A program made the translations under genes and the position numbers. The notes below the pieces were generated by a model. The model saw nothing but the letters and a program-made list of their open reading frames with translations. It had not been told where the DNA came from and ran no database searches. This document shows, piece after piece, positions 47,515 through 58,166 of a stretch of DNA of 64,000 nt (position 1 is the first letter of the stretch; each line of letters starts with the position of its first letter). Where the stretch lies: contig JAANBB010000051.1 in NCBI GenBank assembly GCA_014621425.1, positions 62,001-126,000 on the forward strand, given 5' to 3'. Source of the stretch: Cylindrodendrum hubeiense. Its lineage: Eukaryota > Ascomycota > Sordariomycetes > Hypocreales > Nectriaceae.

Positions 47515-48144
47515 TGTGATTCTGGATGACGTACAGCTCGCAAGAAGAGGTTGGAGGTAAAAGGCTCACTTTACGATGCTGCCTGTTTATGCAAAGAGGG
47601 GTGATGTATTTGACTTGTGATTAGTCAGCGTTGATCCCCGAAGAGTTGTAAGATGGACGCCTCGCGAGAATTCCAAAACAGCGACAAAAGAGATAGGCGG
47701 GTTTGCGGGTTAAAGGCCGAGCACTATTGGCTTGATAAGAGCAAAGCAGCCAGGCACTACTACCATATCACGGAATAATGATACAACAACAAGTAGTATT
47801 TGGCATCTTCAAGTTGCGTAGACAGCTGTAGCACTCACAGTTATGTTAAGCTATTGTAATTCATTCTCTACTTTCGACAGTAGGCTTCCGTCCCCAAACG
47901 AAAAACACTGGAGTATACAGGTGTGTTGTTGGAATATGGGGTGTTCTAGAGAAATGGGCCCCGTTTCTAGACTGAAAATGCCTATAGGGATCTATTCAAT
48001 CTCATTGGAGGAGGAGTGGAAATGGGCCCCGTATCTAGATGTAATGCTTGAGTAAATTCACGTGATCTACTACTATTAAGGATAATTTGGCCAATAAATA
48101 TGTTCCTCCAACTCTCTCACCTGTCAACTAACACATCAATCACC
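47515..48144. other. divergent intergenic region with two copies of a 21-bp word
   Basis: A 630-bp spacer between two start codons pointing away from each other. It carries the GAAATGGGCCCCG repeat pair reported separately. No other feature recognised. Confidence 0.5.
47951..48039. repeat. two direct copies of a 21-bp word with GGGCCC centre
   Basis: GAAATGGGCCCCGTTTCTAGA at 47951-47971 recurs at 48019-48039 with one mismatch (T to A at the fifteenth base). Each has a GGGCCC palindrome at its centre, and the first is flanked by TCTAGA on both sides, forming an imperfect inverted repeat. Confidence 0.6.
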
Positions 48145-49540
48145 ATGTCAGTTCTATCAGTTTTAGTCTTTATCATAAAAGGTACCTCTTAGATATAGCT
48201 TCGTGTAGTAACATACTGATAGCATACCTCAGGAACTTCTATTCGTAGAGCTTTCTCACTAAGACCACCAAATGATATTACTCTTCTTGAGTTATTCTCT
48301 CACATTCTCAGAAGTCAAGAGAAATATCCTAGTATGTTTAATGAATAGCATGTTTATTTATTCTATCTTTCTATTACCCACTAACTTCACTAAAGATAAC
48401 CTCTCCGCGGCATTAGAACAGGATATAGTCTTCGATTGGGTAACTGTCTATGATGTTGTTAACCCTTTTGGCGACCGACGAGGACGTGCATTCAACAGCG
48501 TTTGGACATTCGACCTCGACAAATATATACTTTTTCTCAGAAAGGAAGATCAACACTGCTGGGTGCCTCTCGGACTTGCTCATACACGACTGCTTAATCT
48601 AGATGACTTTAAGCTATTGAGCCCACCTATGCAAACACTCTTAGAAGAACAGGCTCTTCCAGGACCCTACTGGGAGCCTGAATTAAATCCTTTTCAACGG
48701 CAAAAGTCATTTCTTAGCCGAGTCCTCTGTGACTTCGCCCACACATGGCGCCATGTTCTTCGACGGCAAATGAATAGTACAACATTCCTAAAGCTAGCAC
48801 ATGCTACTATCTGGATTTTACAAATGGAATTTACTATTCGAGAACGCATAGGATTCGAACACGTCTCGTATGGCAGACCATATGTTTACTTGGTAGACCT
48901 CCCAACCTGGGAGACTCCTGAGGCAACACTGGTCCAAGTCGGATCATCTTGGTTTGCCCTGGCACAGGACATCCAGGAGGGCCTCAAGATGGTACAGCAT
49001 CATATGAGAAATAGTCGGTCGCTCAGTGATTCTGCAACTACTACGGTAATATATACTATCCTGACACTTCGGCAAGTCACTCTATGCAAGGCCCACAGAG
49101 ATGAGCTAGTATGGACGAGATCTGAGATATTATTTGACGATATTCCTATTTCTGATACTGCTATTGATATGCTTCTCTGGGCAACTAATAGTACCAGAAC
49201 CGAGCCACAACCAAGTGCAATCAACTTTCTTCCTATTGAGATTCAGGATAGAATTCTCTATTACACAGCAACTAGCTTGGTTGCATCAGCTAAATTAGGC
49301 TGTGAACTAGGTCTAGGATCGCCCTTCTCTTGGGTTGATAGAGGTGTAAAAATCGGCATTCAAGATGCTAAGAGGAACCGGGGTGAAAGGTCTCCTATTG
49401 AATCTCAAGTTACCTTTAATGGAGTGATGAGTGGCTTGTCGTATAAGCGGGAGCACGTGGCCAAGACAATACATCTTAGACAAGCTCCCTTTCCTACTAC
49501 TCTTCGACGAGCCCCCCTTCCCACTCTTCGACAAATATAG
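48145..49540 (+). CDS. conserved-looking protein of unknown function, AT-rich gene
   Basis: Modelled as three exons, 48145-48181, 48233-48331 and 48396-49540, giving 426 residues. Intron 2 (64 nt) has a perfect GTATGT donor, a CACTAAC branch site and an AAG acceptor; it removes a TAG and a TAA and restores the frame. Features include an Ile/Leu-rich start, a long globular middle with many Trp residues, and INFLPIEIQDRIL near residue 320, which resembles the first helix of an F-box-like motif. It ends in a basic, Pro-rich tail. Codon use is clearly more AT-rich (TTA, CTA, ATA) than in neighbours such as the carboxypeptidase, which hints at a different history. No function can be assigned. Confidence 0.6.
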
Positions 49541-50163
49541 TGTGACGAGGGGGTGGGGGCAACTGTCCGTGGGGATGTCAGTTATTTTTGGTCAGAACCT
49601 TATTATCAAGAAGTATAACTGCTGTGGGATATCTTAAACAGAAGGTTCCGTACTGTTCGGGGACTATTAGCGTTATGAAATCAGTCAGTCTTTTCATCTC
49701 GATGTGTTAGGATTGGGCCCAGGCAGCTGAAACCTGCCTTGAGGAATATGTGTGGTCTTTTCGTATCATGTTTTGGATTATCGATTTGTAAGCCCAGTGT
49801 CTTTGAGATTCTTCAGTTATGATCAATTAGTTATTTAATTGTTTATATTTTCAGCCTGTTTCCGAGGCATCCTTTCGCAACCCATTTAATCGGATGGTCT
49901 TGTCAGTCGTACTTATTATTACTGTCTCTTTATTTAGTTGATTTCTTGTCCCCAGTCTCGATTTTTCGGGCTATTACAGACCCATCCTCACCTGAAATAT
50001 TTACTGCCTCTTATCTTATGTAACATATCTGATAATATATAGCTTTTCTTTAACTTATCTCTGCTTTACATGTCTTAATATTCAAAGCGTGACATTATAT
50101 GTTGATAGAATATAGTATTAGAAGTGTCCAAAAGGGTTGGGACTGACCCTAATAGTAGCGAGT
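49541..50163. other. AT-rich convergent intergenic region
   Basis: Spacer between the 3' ends of the unknown protein gene and the metallo-beta-lactamase gene. Strongly AT-rich from 49800 onward. No gene recognised. Confidence 0.5.
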
Positions 50164-51135
50164 CTATATATCTCCTCCATCCGCCCAGATAACGATATTA
50201 GCTGGCGCGTTATCCATATCCGTGAAGAAGCGGGTTATCTCTTCATCCTTATATCTCATGCTGAAGTGGGTAATAACAAACGTTGTAGAAGGCCACTTCC
50301 TAACTACCGTTTCTAAATCACTCCATATCGTGTGTTTTGTCCGATCAGCCTGTACCCTGTGTTCCTCGTAAAGAAAACTGCATTCGGTTATAACCACCGG
50401 GATGCCGTTTCTTAACCATTCTGGATCAGCAGCTAAAGTGGCGGCCGTTGTGTCTCCCAAAAAGGCGAAGATGGGCGTAGATTGCTCGTTTGTGATTTCT
50501 GTGCCAGATTGACGCAACGTTTTAATTTCGGGCCCCGTGAGAGAACGATATTCCGGTTTCAAGCGACGCGACGTAATATTGAACACGTAACCGACACACG
50601 GAACTGTGTGATCACAGTCAAATACAGTGGCAGTCACATCCTTGATTCGTCGCAGCGAAACAACATCCCCATGACGGACACCATGCGTGACATGCGTGTG
50701 GAGGAGCCGGTTTTGCTGAGGTATCTTGCTTCCCTCGCTGTTTTCTGAATCAGATTCTAGTCGCTGAGCATCGTCGGACTGTATCAACCCTCCAAGATTG
50801 AGCATGGTCTTGGCATGGATGAAGTCGTTCAACACTTTATTCATCTCGGCTGGGCAAAAGATATCGGGCGGGTCTTCGCGCTTGACAAAAGCAGGCGACA
50901 GCAAAGTATGGTCGCTGTGTCCGTGGGTAAGGAAGATATGTTTAGGCCGCAGGTTGTTGACACAGAGGCCGGCATCGAGGAGAAGATTGAGCTGCGGAAT
51001 GATGAATGAGGTATGCCACGCCGCACGAGATTTCCCCGTTAAAACATAGTTGCTGTAAGGCTTTGGGAAACGCCACTCTAAAACCTCAGATCGCGGTGAT
51101 TGAGGAAGCGGGACCGCAAAAGCCGGCTTCGCCAT
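50164..51135 (-). CDS. metallo-beta-lactamase-fold protein, tRNase Z-like
   Basis: A single exon on the minus strand, 323 residues. The metal-binding motif THGHSDH (His71, His73, Asp75, His76) follows the strand HIFLT, with LLLDAG before it as usual in this fold. Further ligands are likely in VFDCDHTVPCVGYVF, FLGDT and FVITHFSMRY. The last two match the D and H motifs of the ribonuclease Z/ELAC subgroup, although the protein lacks the long N-terminal half of fungal tRNase Z-L. It could cleave RNA or another phosphodiester or thioester. No targeting signal is seen. A TATATA at 51251-51256 lies about 115 bp upstream. Confidence 0.83.
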   Translation of the reverse strand: MAKPAFAVPLPQSPRSEVLEWRFPKPYSNYVLTGKSRAAWHTSFIIPQLNLLLDAGLCVNNLRPKHIFLTHGHSDHTLLSPAFVKREDPPDIFCPAEMNKVLNDFIHAKTMLNLGGLIQSDDAQRLESDSENSEGSKIPQQNRLLHTHVTHGVRHGDVVSLRRIKDVTATVFDCDHTVPCVGYVFNITSRRLKPEYRSLTGPEIKTLRQSGTEITNEQSTPIFAFLGDTTAATLAADPEWLRNGIPVVITECSFLYEEHRVQADRTKHTIWSDLETVVRKWPSTTFVITHFSMRYKDEEITRFFTDMDNAPANIVIWADGGDI

Positions 51136-51788
51136 GATGTAAAGAGGGAAAGAGGGAGTGCAATGTTGAGCTTGATGTGTTGTCTTTGGTAAATTCAGTC
51201 TGCCATGAGGCGGTTGCGATTATTTCAGTGTTGTGATGTCGAAAGCTGGATATATAGAAAGATGAAGATGGTGTATGCAATTCAGCCTTGCGAGTCGGAA
51301 TGACGCCGGTGGCTTTGACTCAGCCCGGCGTACCATGGTACCATGTCCGCTGTGACTCATCGACGCAGTGCGCCCACAATTGCAACAGTGGGGCGCAGCC
51401 AGGAATTGCGCAGTCTGATCTCGACCAACACCGATTGCGTCGTGGTATAATTAGACCACAGACACCATACTGAAGTTGTGGGCCAAGATTCGTCCTTGGT
51501 ATCTAACGACATCAATGACAACAGTTTTTATTGTTGAGATTAGTGACATGATTGTGTTCTGACTTGTGCACATGAAACAACTACCCTGCTCTCTGCTCCA
51601 TCCCCCACTAACTGTGTGCGGCCTCTGCCAGTTCAACACACGACTAAAAGCGATCGGTGATGGCTGAAATATCCAGCGAAGTAATATCTATAAAAGAAAA
51701 AGAAATCTTACATGCTCCTCACACCGTCCGTTTTCTTCCCCCGGGTCTTCAAGACTTTCCCGCGATGCATCATACTTAGAACTGATGT
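51136..51788. other. intergenic region without a supported gene
   Basis: Promoter side of the metallo-beta-lactamase gene (TATATA at 51251-51256) followed by about 500 bp with no recognisable gene. Confidence 0.5.
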
Positions 51789-52346
51789 TTACTGGGAGGT
51801 CCTCTTGCTCATGTAAGGCGGCAGGCCGGCAAAGGGATTGCTCTTGTTTTTATGACAATGTTCTTGGTTATTCTTGTGCTTATTTTCCAGGACTTTCCTC
51901 AATGTTTCAACGTGTTTACTAGCATACATGTTGGATCCAAGCCAGGAATAAAGACGGTGAATCACGCTGTCGAGGGCTCCGATGACCCACGTGAAATGAG
52001 GACTAGCTGCCTCGCCAGCAATGATGACATCGCCAGACGGCTGGATAATCCTGCTCCACATGGATCGGAGTTATATCGGGCCGTAGAGGGCAAAGGCTCC
52101 CGCCTTGTTTGCGTCCTCGGGCCAATCATGCCTGTGATGTTCAATCCTATTCTTGCAAATGTTGGTAAGCTCTGCCTCATTGACAGCATGGTTCTTGTGT
52201 AGTCTTGCAAGGTCACGAATGAGGCGGTCCTTCAACATCGCTTCGTTTCTGGATGTCCCGGAAAGAGCGATGGAAGACGCGACGAGTCGCTCTGCCATGT
52301 GTAAAAGCAGAGCAAAACAACTGCAGAGGCTCACTGTTGTACCCAT
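51789..52346 (-). pseudogene. decayed C-terminal fragment of a flavin amine oxidase (L-amino-acid oxidase type)
   Basis: The minus strand encodes, in one frame, LKDRLIRDLARLH, then WPEDANKAGAFALYGP, a TAA at 52071-52073, then MWSRIIQPSGDVIIAGEAASPHFTWVIGALDSV. The order RDLA-H / W-AGAFA-GP / MW / GEAAS-H-WV-GALES is the C-terminal FAD-binding end of fungal L-amino-acid oxidases. The stop falls where those enzymes normally have Gln or a similar residue, so a CAA to TAA change is plausible. Upstream similarity breaks up into other frames, and the FAD-binding N-terminus (about two thirds of the protein) is missing, since the rhamnogalacturonan lyase gene ends at 52577. The fragment cannot work as an oxidase. 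Confidence 0.75.
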
Positions 52347-52576
52347 TATGATAGCCTTCAGCTAGCCAGCTAACATGGCGTATAGATTTCTCACCATAGG
52401 TGAAACTTAGCAATAGATACGTTGAAAGAGAAGATTCGCAAATCATCTCCATAGAATATATACACGCCCAATACATCACAGCCACCTCTCAACTGCGATT
52501 GCTTCGGAAGGTAATCATCAACTTATTCAAGGTCATCATAGTCTCTGAAGCAATACTCCCAACCGACATCTTTTCC

Positions 52577-54307
52577 CTAGTAGAATAGTTCAATAGCATC
52601 AAAAATCTTGAAACAAGTTAGTAAGGGAAGGAAACCTCGCCAGAGGGTGAAACTCATATAAAACTTACCACATTAGGGCTCAGGTAATCATCACCACTAC
52701 TTCCGGAGATGACGTTTATTGTAATTGTGTTAGTGCCACTTACCAGATTCCCGCTTGGAATGGTACAGTCGTAAACATCTCCCCAGCCCCTATAGGCACC
52801 TCTTGTCACGCCTCTACTGTCAATTGTCGTCGGCGCCGACGGCGCAGAGCAAGTGTAGCTGTTCACAGTAGCCTGTGGTCTCCCGCCAGCAAATGACAAC
52901 GTGGTAGCAATGCGCAGCGTGGCAGCCGAGCTGACAGCGGAGGAGAGAGAGAAGGAGATCTTCTGTCCGTTATTGACATCCTTGAAAATAGCCATGGGCC
53001 AGCTGGCGGCTGAAGTCGAGGCCACCGTGCCGGGGCTCCAGCTCGACATGCGGCTATCGGAGGGATGCATTCGCAGCTGACTGGCAGCGTTCAAGAAGCC
53101 AGTCGGCTGTCCATCGTAGTCGCCCAGCTTGAAAACCGTCGTATGGCTGCTTGTGAGAATCGTGTTGGTTGCGGCAATATTCGCTGTTGTCGTGGCGCCT
53201 GCAGATACGGTGACAGTCGATGTAGCCGCCAGGAACTCATCTTGGTACAGCTTCACAGTATAGGTACCCGCCACCAGCGCCGGACTGGTGAATGCACCTG
53301 ATGAAGAGGCGTAGGCCCATCCTTGATAGTTGCTGTTATACCAGTGAACCACGATTGGAAAGCTGGACGACACGCCAGATGCTGTGCCCTTTACGTAGCC
53401 GCGGCCTGAAGCGCCAACGTAGCCAGTCAGCCCAAGGTTGTCGAAGAAAGACACGTCAAAGCTAGATGCTGAGGGAATTCCGCTGCGACTAAAGCTAAAA
53501 ACGTACGGGCCGTGGAAGCCTTGGCGGTAGCTCTCGGTCTGCACATGGCCCGAGTTCATGTAGTATGTGGCGCTATGGTAGCTACCACCCCAGTTGAGGT
53601 TGATGTCTCTGAAGAAAGGCCCGCCGCTGCTCTTCTCGGTGGCCTGCTGGTTGGGGCGCAGCCAGCAGGCGTGGATTGAGGCGCCCGAGTTGGTGGCACA
53701 ATAGACGCTGTCATCAATGAACCGCTCTGAAGAGTAGAACTTGCTGCGCGTCTGCGAGCTGACGGTGTAGACGTCGGAGCCCTCAATTGCGGTACCGCCA
53801 CTAGTGTCGGAGACGGTTGGGTATGGGTACGCAGTTGTCAAACCTGTTAGGCGGAAGATGTAGCGAAGCTCGCCAACAGTGGGTTCAGAGACGGTATATG
53901 TGCCCATGTAGATGCTGTTACTGCCATCCTCAAAGACCATGTAGTGCGTCAGATCAAACGAATCATTGTCGGCAACGCATTTGACGATCACGTAGTCACC
54001 TGGTGTGATTCATTAGCTTGCCCCAACAATACACTCGTAGATCAAATAGATTCTCACCAGAGGTAGAGTACGAAACGGTTGCAGAGCCTAGGCCAGAGGC
54101 AATATGGCTATAGGTGCTCGAGTATTGGTACTCTGTGCCATAAAACTTCATGGACGTGATGTCACAGGTCGAGCGACTGATGGCGACAACAAAGCCGTAG
54201 CTACTCTCGGTGTCGATGGTATAGGATGCGGTGGTCGTGGTGACAGTGGTACCAAGGACCGAGGCAGCCCATGCCAAGAGGAACGTGAAAAGAACAGAAA
54301 ACATCAT
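52577..54307 (-). CDS. rglA: rhamnogalacturonan lyase, polysaccharide lyase family 4, secreted
   Basis: Three exons on the minus strand, 54307-54058, 53999-52669 and 52606-52577, give 536 residues. A 19-20-residue signal peptide ([19 protein letters not shown]) precedes the mature enzyme, whose length is close to the Aspergillus PL4 lyases. The catalytic Lys is probably Lys170 in [14 protein letters not shown] (about 150 in mature numbering, as in the A. aculeatus enzyme), and His235 in MNSGHVQTE is the likely second catalytic residue. The middle fibronectin-III-like and C-terminal carbohydrate-binding jelly-roll domains follow. The last exon (10 codons) supplies IFDAIELFY, the usual end of the family. 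It cleaves the rhamnose-galacturonate backbone of pectin by beta-elimination outside the cell. Confidence 0.93.
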
Positions 54308-56712
54308 CGTGATTGTTGTGTCATATAATTGACAGTGCTGCTATAGTCTGCACACGCCCCATCTGACAGTGGCAGTGGCATTGTGGTAGGTTATATCAGT
54401 TTCATTTCCGTCGTCTCTCAGCGACTACTCCCCTGGGTGAAAGTGCAGGCATGTTCCTCTGATTCCAACCGTCGATTCCAAGTTTCACACCGCCAAAATG
54501 CAACATTGCGAGTCGGGGTGATTCAATTAATGCGGGGGACAATTATTCCAGTAAACCTAGCACTTGATGATAATTGGATGGGGACACAAGCCCATCCTAC
54601 TATTGTGGGTAGTCAAAATTTTGAGCTCGGCACTCATCGACCCGATGCTGAAATTGTCCCAATGAGGCGCGCATGAGAGAAAGAAATTCCAAGTATATTT
54701 TCCCTATTTGTGGACTTATATAGTCAGTGTAGCATTCGGCCATAATGGAGAGTTACAAGTGGTATAACCGCGGAACTGGTGCTTCCGTACGAGCCAATCT
54801 AGTGACAGCAAGTTAGTTAGGGTCGGCCAAATTGAGACTCCACCAATTACAAGTGTGAACACTTTGTAGTGCTGAAGTTGAGAGGAATCAAGAAAGACAG
54901 GCTTTATGTGATTTAATGGGACCGGATATGTGACGTTGGGATGAATATTTACCACATAAACACGCAATTCTTTTTGCCCAGCGAGCCTTTGCCAAAGGTC
55001 CTCGACGCTATATTACGTAACCTTTTCCCCTTTGAGCTATCGCGGTCTTGTCGCAAGGTTTTTTATCGTTCAGCCTCTGCACTTTTTAATAAATGAAATC
55101 TTCTTCTGGCTGTCGGGTGAATTACTAACAATTCATATTGAGGCCAGTTTTATCCAAGTGTTAAGCATCGTATTTTCAGCAACTGAAGCGGTGCTTGCCC
55201 TTGGTAGCAGAAGGTTGTAGCTTAGGAGGTCTAGGGTAGCTAGCTATCATTGTCCCCAAAACATCAACCCTGTTACAAACAGAAGAAATGTAGCAGATCA
55301 AGGTTGATGCGAATATCAACATTGTATGTAGCTGTAAATATACTGCGAATAGCTAGATTTACAGTCGGTATATACCATTGAACCCCGACCTGGTATCATC
55401 CACAAAATGCGCCTGAAGGATTTCGGCTTCTGCATTAGGAACATGGCGTCGCTCTTAGTTCTTGGCTTAATTGCTTTTTTATTCCCCTTATCTCTTCTCT
55501 CCCTCAGCCTCACTTTCCACCACCATGGTTCACTCCCTGAACAGCCATGCGTCGCATGAACACCGAGATAATAAATGATAACTGACCAAACCCTGGCCCA
55601 TGACTCGAGAAAACTAGCAGAAAGAGGCCAAGCGGCACCCTTGTATCATTATACACGCTGACCCGACGATCAGCAAACTAAGATGATCGCCTGCATCAAA
55701 CAAGGTAATCTTCAACATCAGCCACGCAGCATTGCCCCTTAATGTTACCACGTTCCCTAGTTCTACCACAGCCAAACTATGCACTATAAGTGAAAATGAT
55801 GTTTGAGGTATTCTGAAGCCGAGAGCCAACGAATTTTGAGCCTATTAGCTGAACTGCCGGTGAGATGCTTAGGGCGCAGAATCAGGCAAATCTTCACTGG
55901 TTGCGGTCAAGGCAGAATCTAATAATACTAGGAATGTGTATTTTACCATGACATCATTACATTGTCCAAATCATCATTGCTTTCACATAGAGGCATTTAG
56001 CGCTCTTGTCCCGTTTTTAGTGCTTAAAAGCGAGAGGCGACCTATTTAGCGTGTGGACTTGCACAGCGGTGTGGAGATTATCACCAGGAGTTCAATACAG
56101 CCGCTCTTATGATAGGTTGCCGCTATGTTCTATTAGTACGTGGCTGCCAGAAGAAAAGGTGCCACCTTTTCACCGGCAACTCGGCTGCCTTGTAATCCAG
56201 CCCGGATGGTGGAAGCCCTTGAGGCTGATGCTGAGAACTTAGCCGCATTCATTGACCAGCGCATCTCCTTAGTCTTGCTTTGACAAGGGACCCCCTGAAG
56301 AATCCCAGAAGACTGATCGAACTTCAAGTGGATTCAGTGTGAGAGTCTGAAAATGCCGCTCACTTGGCAGAACCGCGGGTGGCGAGAGCCAATAGCTTAC
56401 CGAAGCCACCGCGACAACTTGTTATCAGTCACATTCTATGTTAACGTACACACCAATTGGGTGACCACGGCTCGTATTTTACAAGCTACTATGAATGTAA
56501 GGCGTTAGGGTGAAAATCCTTCCACCATATAAACAAGGCGACAGTCGTGGTGGTAATACACGCGTTATCCTATCTTTACTTCCAACTCCCCTTCACACTC
56601 GAGGCAACTCAATCAATACTTGATCTCGACAGTCCGTTAAGACAGAAAGTTGGCACTCAATTCAATCATTTTGTTTCCGTCGTGGTTTGAGACCCCAATC
56701 GTCGAACGCGAA
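54308..56712. other. long divergent intergenic region
   Basis: About 2.4 kb between the starts of the rhamnogalacturonan lyase and the UbiA-family gene. A TATAA on the minus strand near 54390 suits the lyase; CATATAAAC at 56526-56534 suits the UbiA gene. Short frames only; no gene recognised. Confidence 0.5.
56526..56534 (+). promoter_or_regulatory. TATA-like element of the UbiA-family gene
   Basis: CATATAAAC about 180 bp upstream of the chosen ATG at 56713. Confidence 0.35.
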
Positions 56713-57821
56713 ATGTCGCCGGTGACAATGTGTTCAACTACCCTCCCAAGTCCTGCAGAAATCGAACGAAGCTCCGGTAGCGAAAGTGAGGAGAAGGTAC
56801 TGGAGACTTGCTCAGAAATGATGGCACCACGGGCTATGAATAGCTTGGACAAAGTAAAACCCCGGTGAAGGATCATGTTGATCAGAGTTGACTGAGCATT
56901 TAGAATATCATTCCCACAATCCTTCGATTAGATACACATGTGTATACATTGTATTTAGTGACAGCAAGCGACTTTGTCAGTGTACTATTACCACAAACGC
57001 TGTTTTCGGTCTTTGCCTGCATGTCGACCCGTTTTACGACGCACCCCACCGGGCTTTCGGTTATCGATTTCCTCCCTCGCCTTCATCTCATCGTTGGATG
57101 GATCTGGCTCCAACTATTGGTTCTGGATCTCGCGAATCAACGACTCCCCGATTCAGTTTCCGAAGACGAGATCAATAAACCATGGCGACCGATTCCTTCG
57201 AAACGTTTAAGCAGAGATGGGGCCCGGCAACTTCTGGTTGTCAGTATCTTGATCACGTTAGGGTTCGCCACGTACACAGTCAGCATACCTGAGACTCTGG
57301 TCCTGTTTATGTTGAACTGGTTGTACAATGATCTGGGTTTGGCAAATGACCACTGGGTATTGCGCAATCTTCTCAATGCACTTGGCATCACATGCATTGG
57401 GGCCGGTGCTACCCAAGTAGCATTTGGTCCAGATCATGGGACTGATCTCAAGGCCTTGTACAAGTGGTGGCTGTTGTGCGCCGGCATGATTTTAACAACA
57501 ATTCATGGCCAGGATCTGTATGATCAGGAGGGTGACGCGAAGCGATGCAGGAAAACGGCACCATTGGTCCTTGGTGACAATATTGCCCGCTGGACGATTC
57601 TCGTTCCAGTACTGGCGTGGAGTGGAATTATGCCTGCTTCATTAGGCATGAGACCCTCTCAAGAGTTTCTGGGATATGCGTTACCAATTTTCCTTGGCTG
57701 TCTCATTTCGTTCCGCCTCTTGTTCTGGCGTACCGCCGAAGCTGACAAAAAGACGTTCAAAGTCTGGGCGACGTGGAGTGTTTGTCTGTATGCTCTCCCT
57801 CTGTTTAAGGGTATGGAATAA
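56713..57821 (+). CDS. UbiA-superfamily membrane protein (prenyltransferase or UbiA-type terpene cyclase)
   Basis: Two exons, 56713-56853 and 56904-57821, give 352 residues. The 50-nt intron has a GTAAAA donor, a TGACTGA branch site and a TAG acceptor; the join leads into RLDTHVYTLYLVTASDF, the usual opening of fungal UbiA-type enzymes. The first Asp-rich motif is NQRLPDSVSEDEINKPWRPI (Asn125 region) and the second is QDLYDQEGD (Asp251 region). Both bind the Mg-diphosphate of the prenyl donor. Eight or nine membrane spans are expected. Fungal relatives include aromatic prenyltransferases of meroterpenoid pathways and the membrane-bound bergamotene synthase of fumagillin biosynthesis. No polyketide synthase is seen nearby, which slightly favours the terpene-cyclase option. 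The start codon is inferred. Confidence 0.85.
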
Positions 57822-58166
57822 GGACTTCATCAGGGCGGAAAAGGTTATGTGTGAAGCTTGATACGATGAGCATATCCTTCTCGAGGCCTCCAAAATTTTG
57901 TCATTTCTCAGTGGAAAACGGAATAAGTATTATTATGATGTTGGGGAGATTGCATAGTCTAGTTACTTAGTTCAGTCTAGTCAGAGATACCGGACTATCC
58001 TAACTTGAATACATCTCGCTTCAAAATTCCTTGAACAGAGCCTCGTGTTGGTACTCCCTATATTCCATACAACTTTTCCCTGAAAATAATTGTAGAGTAG
58101 CCGTTTGAGCCAGCCGATCGTCGTGATTGACTCACGATATCAGTGTCGATGAACCATGAAGGGGTG
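57822..58166. other. convergent intergenic region
   Basis: Short spacer between the 3' ends of the UbiA gene and the beta-trefoil-like gene. Nothing recognised. Confidence 0.5.

Noticed and set aside
48332..48395. In-frame TAG and apparent frameshift in the unknown gene, first read as a pseudogene
   Set aside because: The segment is framed by a perfect GTATGT donor, a CACTAAC branch site and an AAG acceptor, is 64 nt long, and its removal joins both sides in frame. An intron explains both lesions.
53065..53801. Long open frames on both strands within the rhamnogalacturonan lyase gene
   Set aside because: They are shadows of the well-supported lyase exon in other frames.
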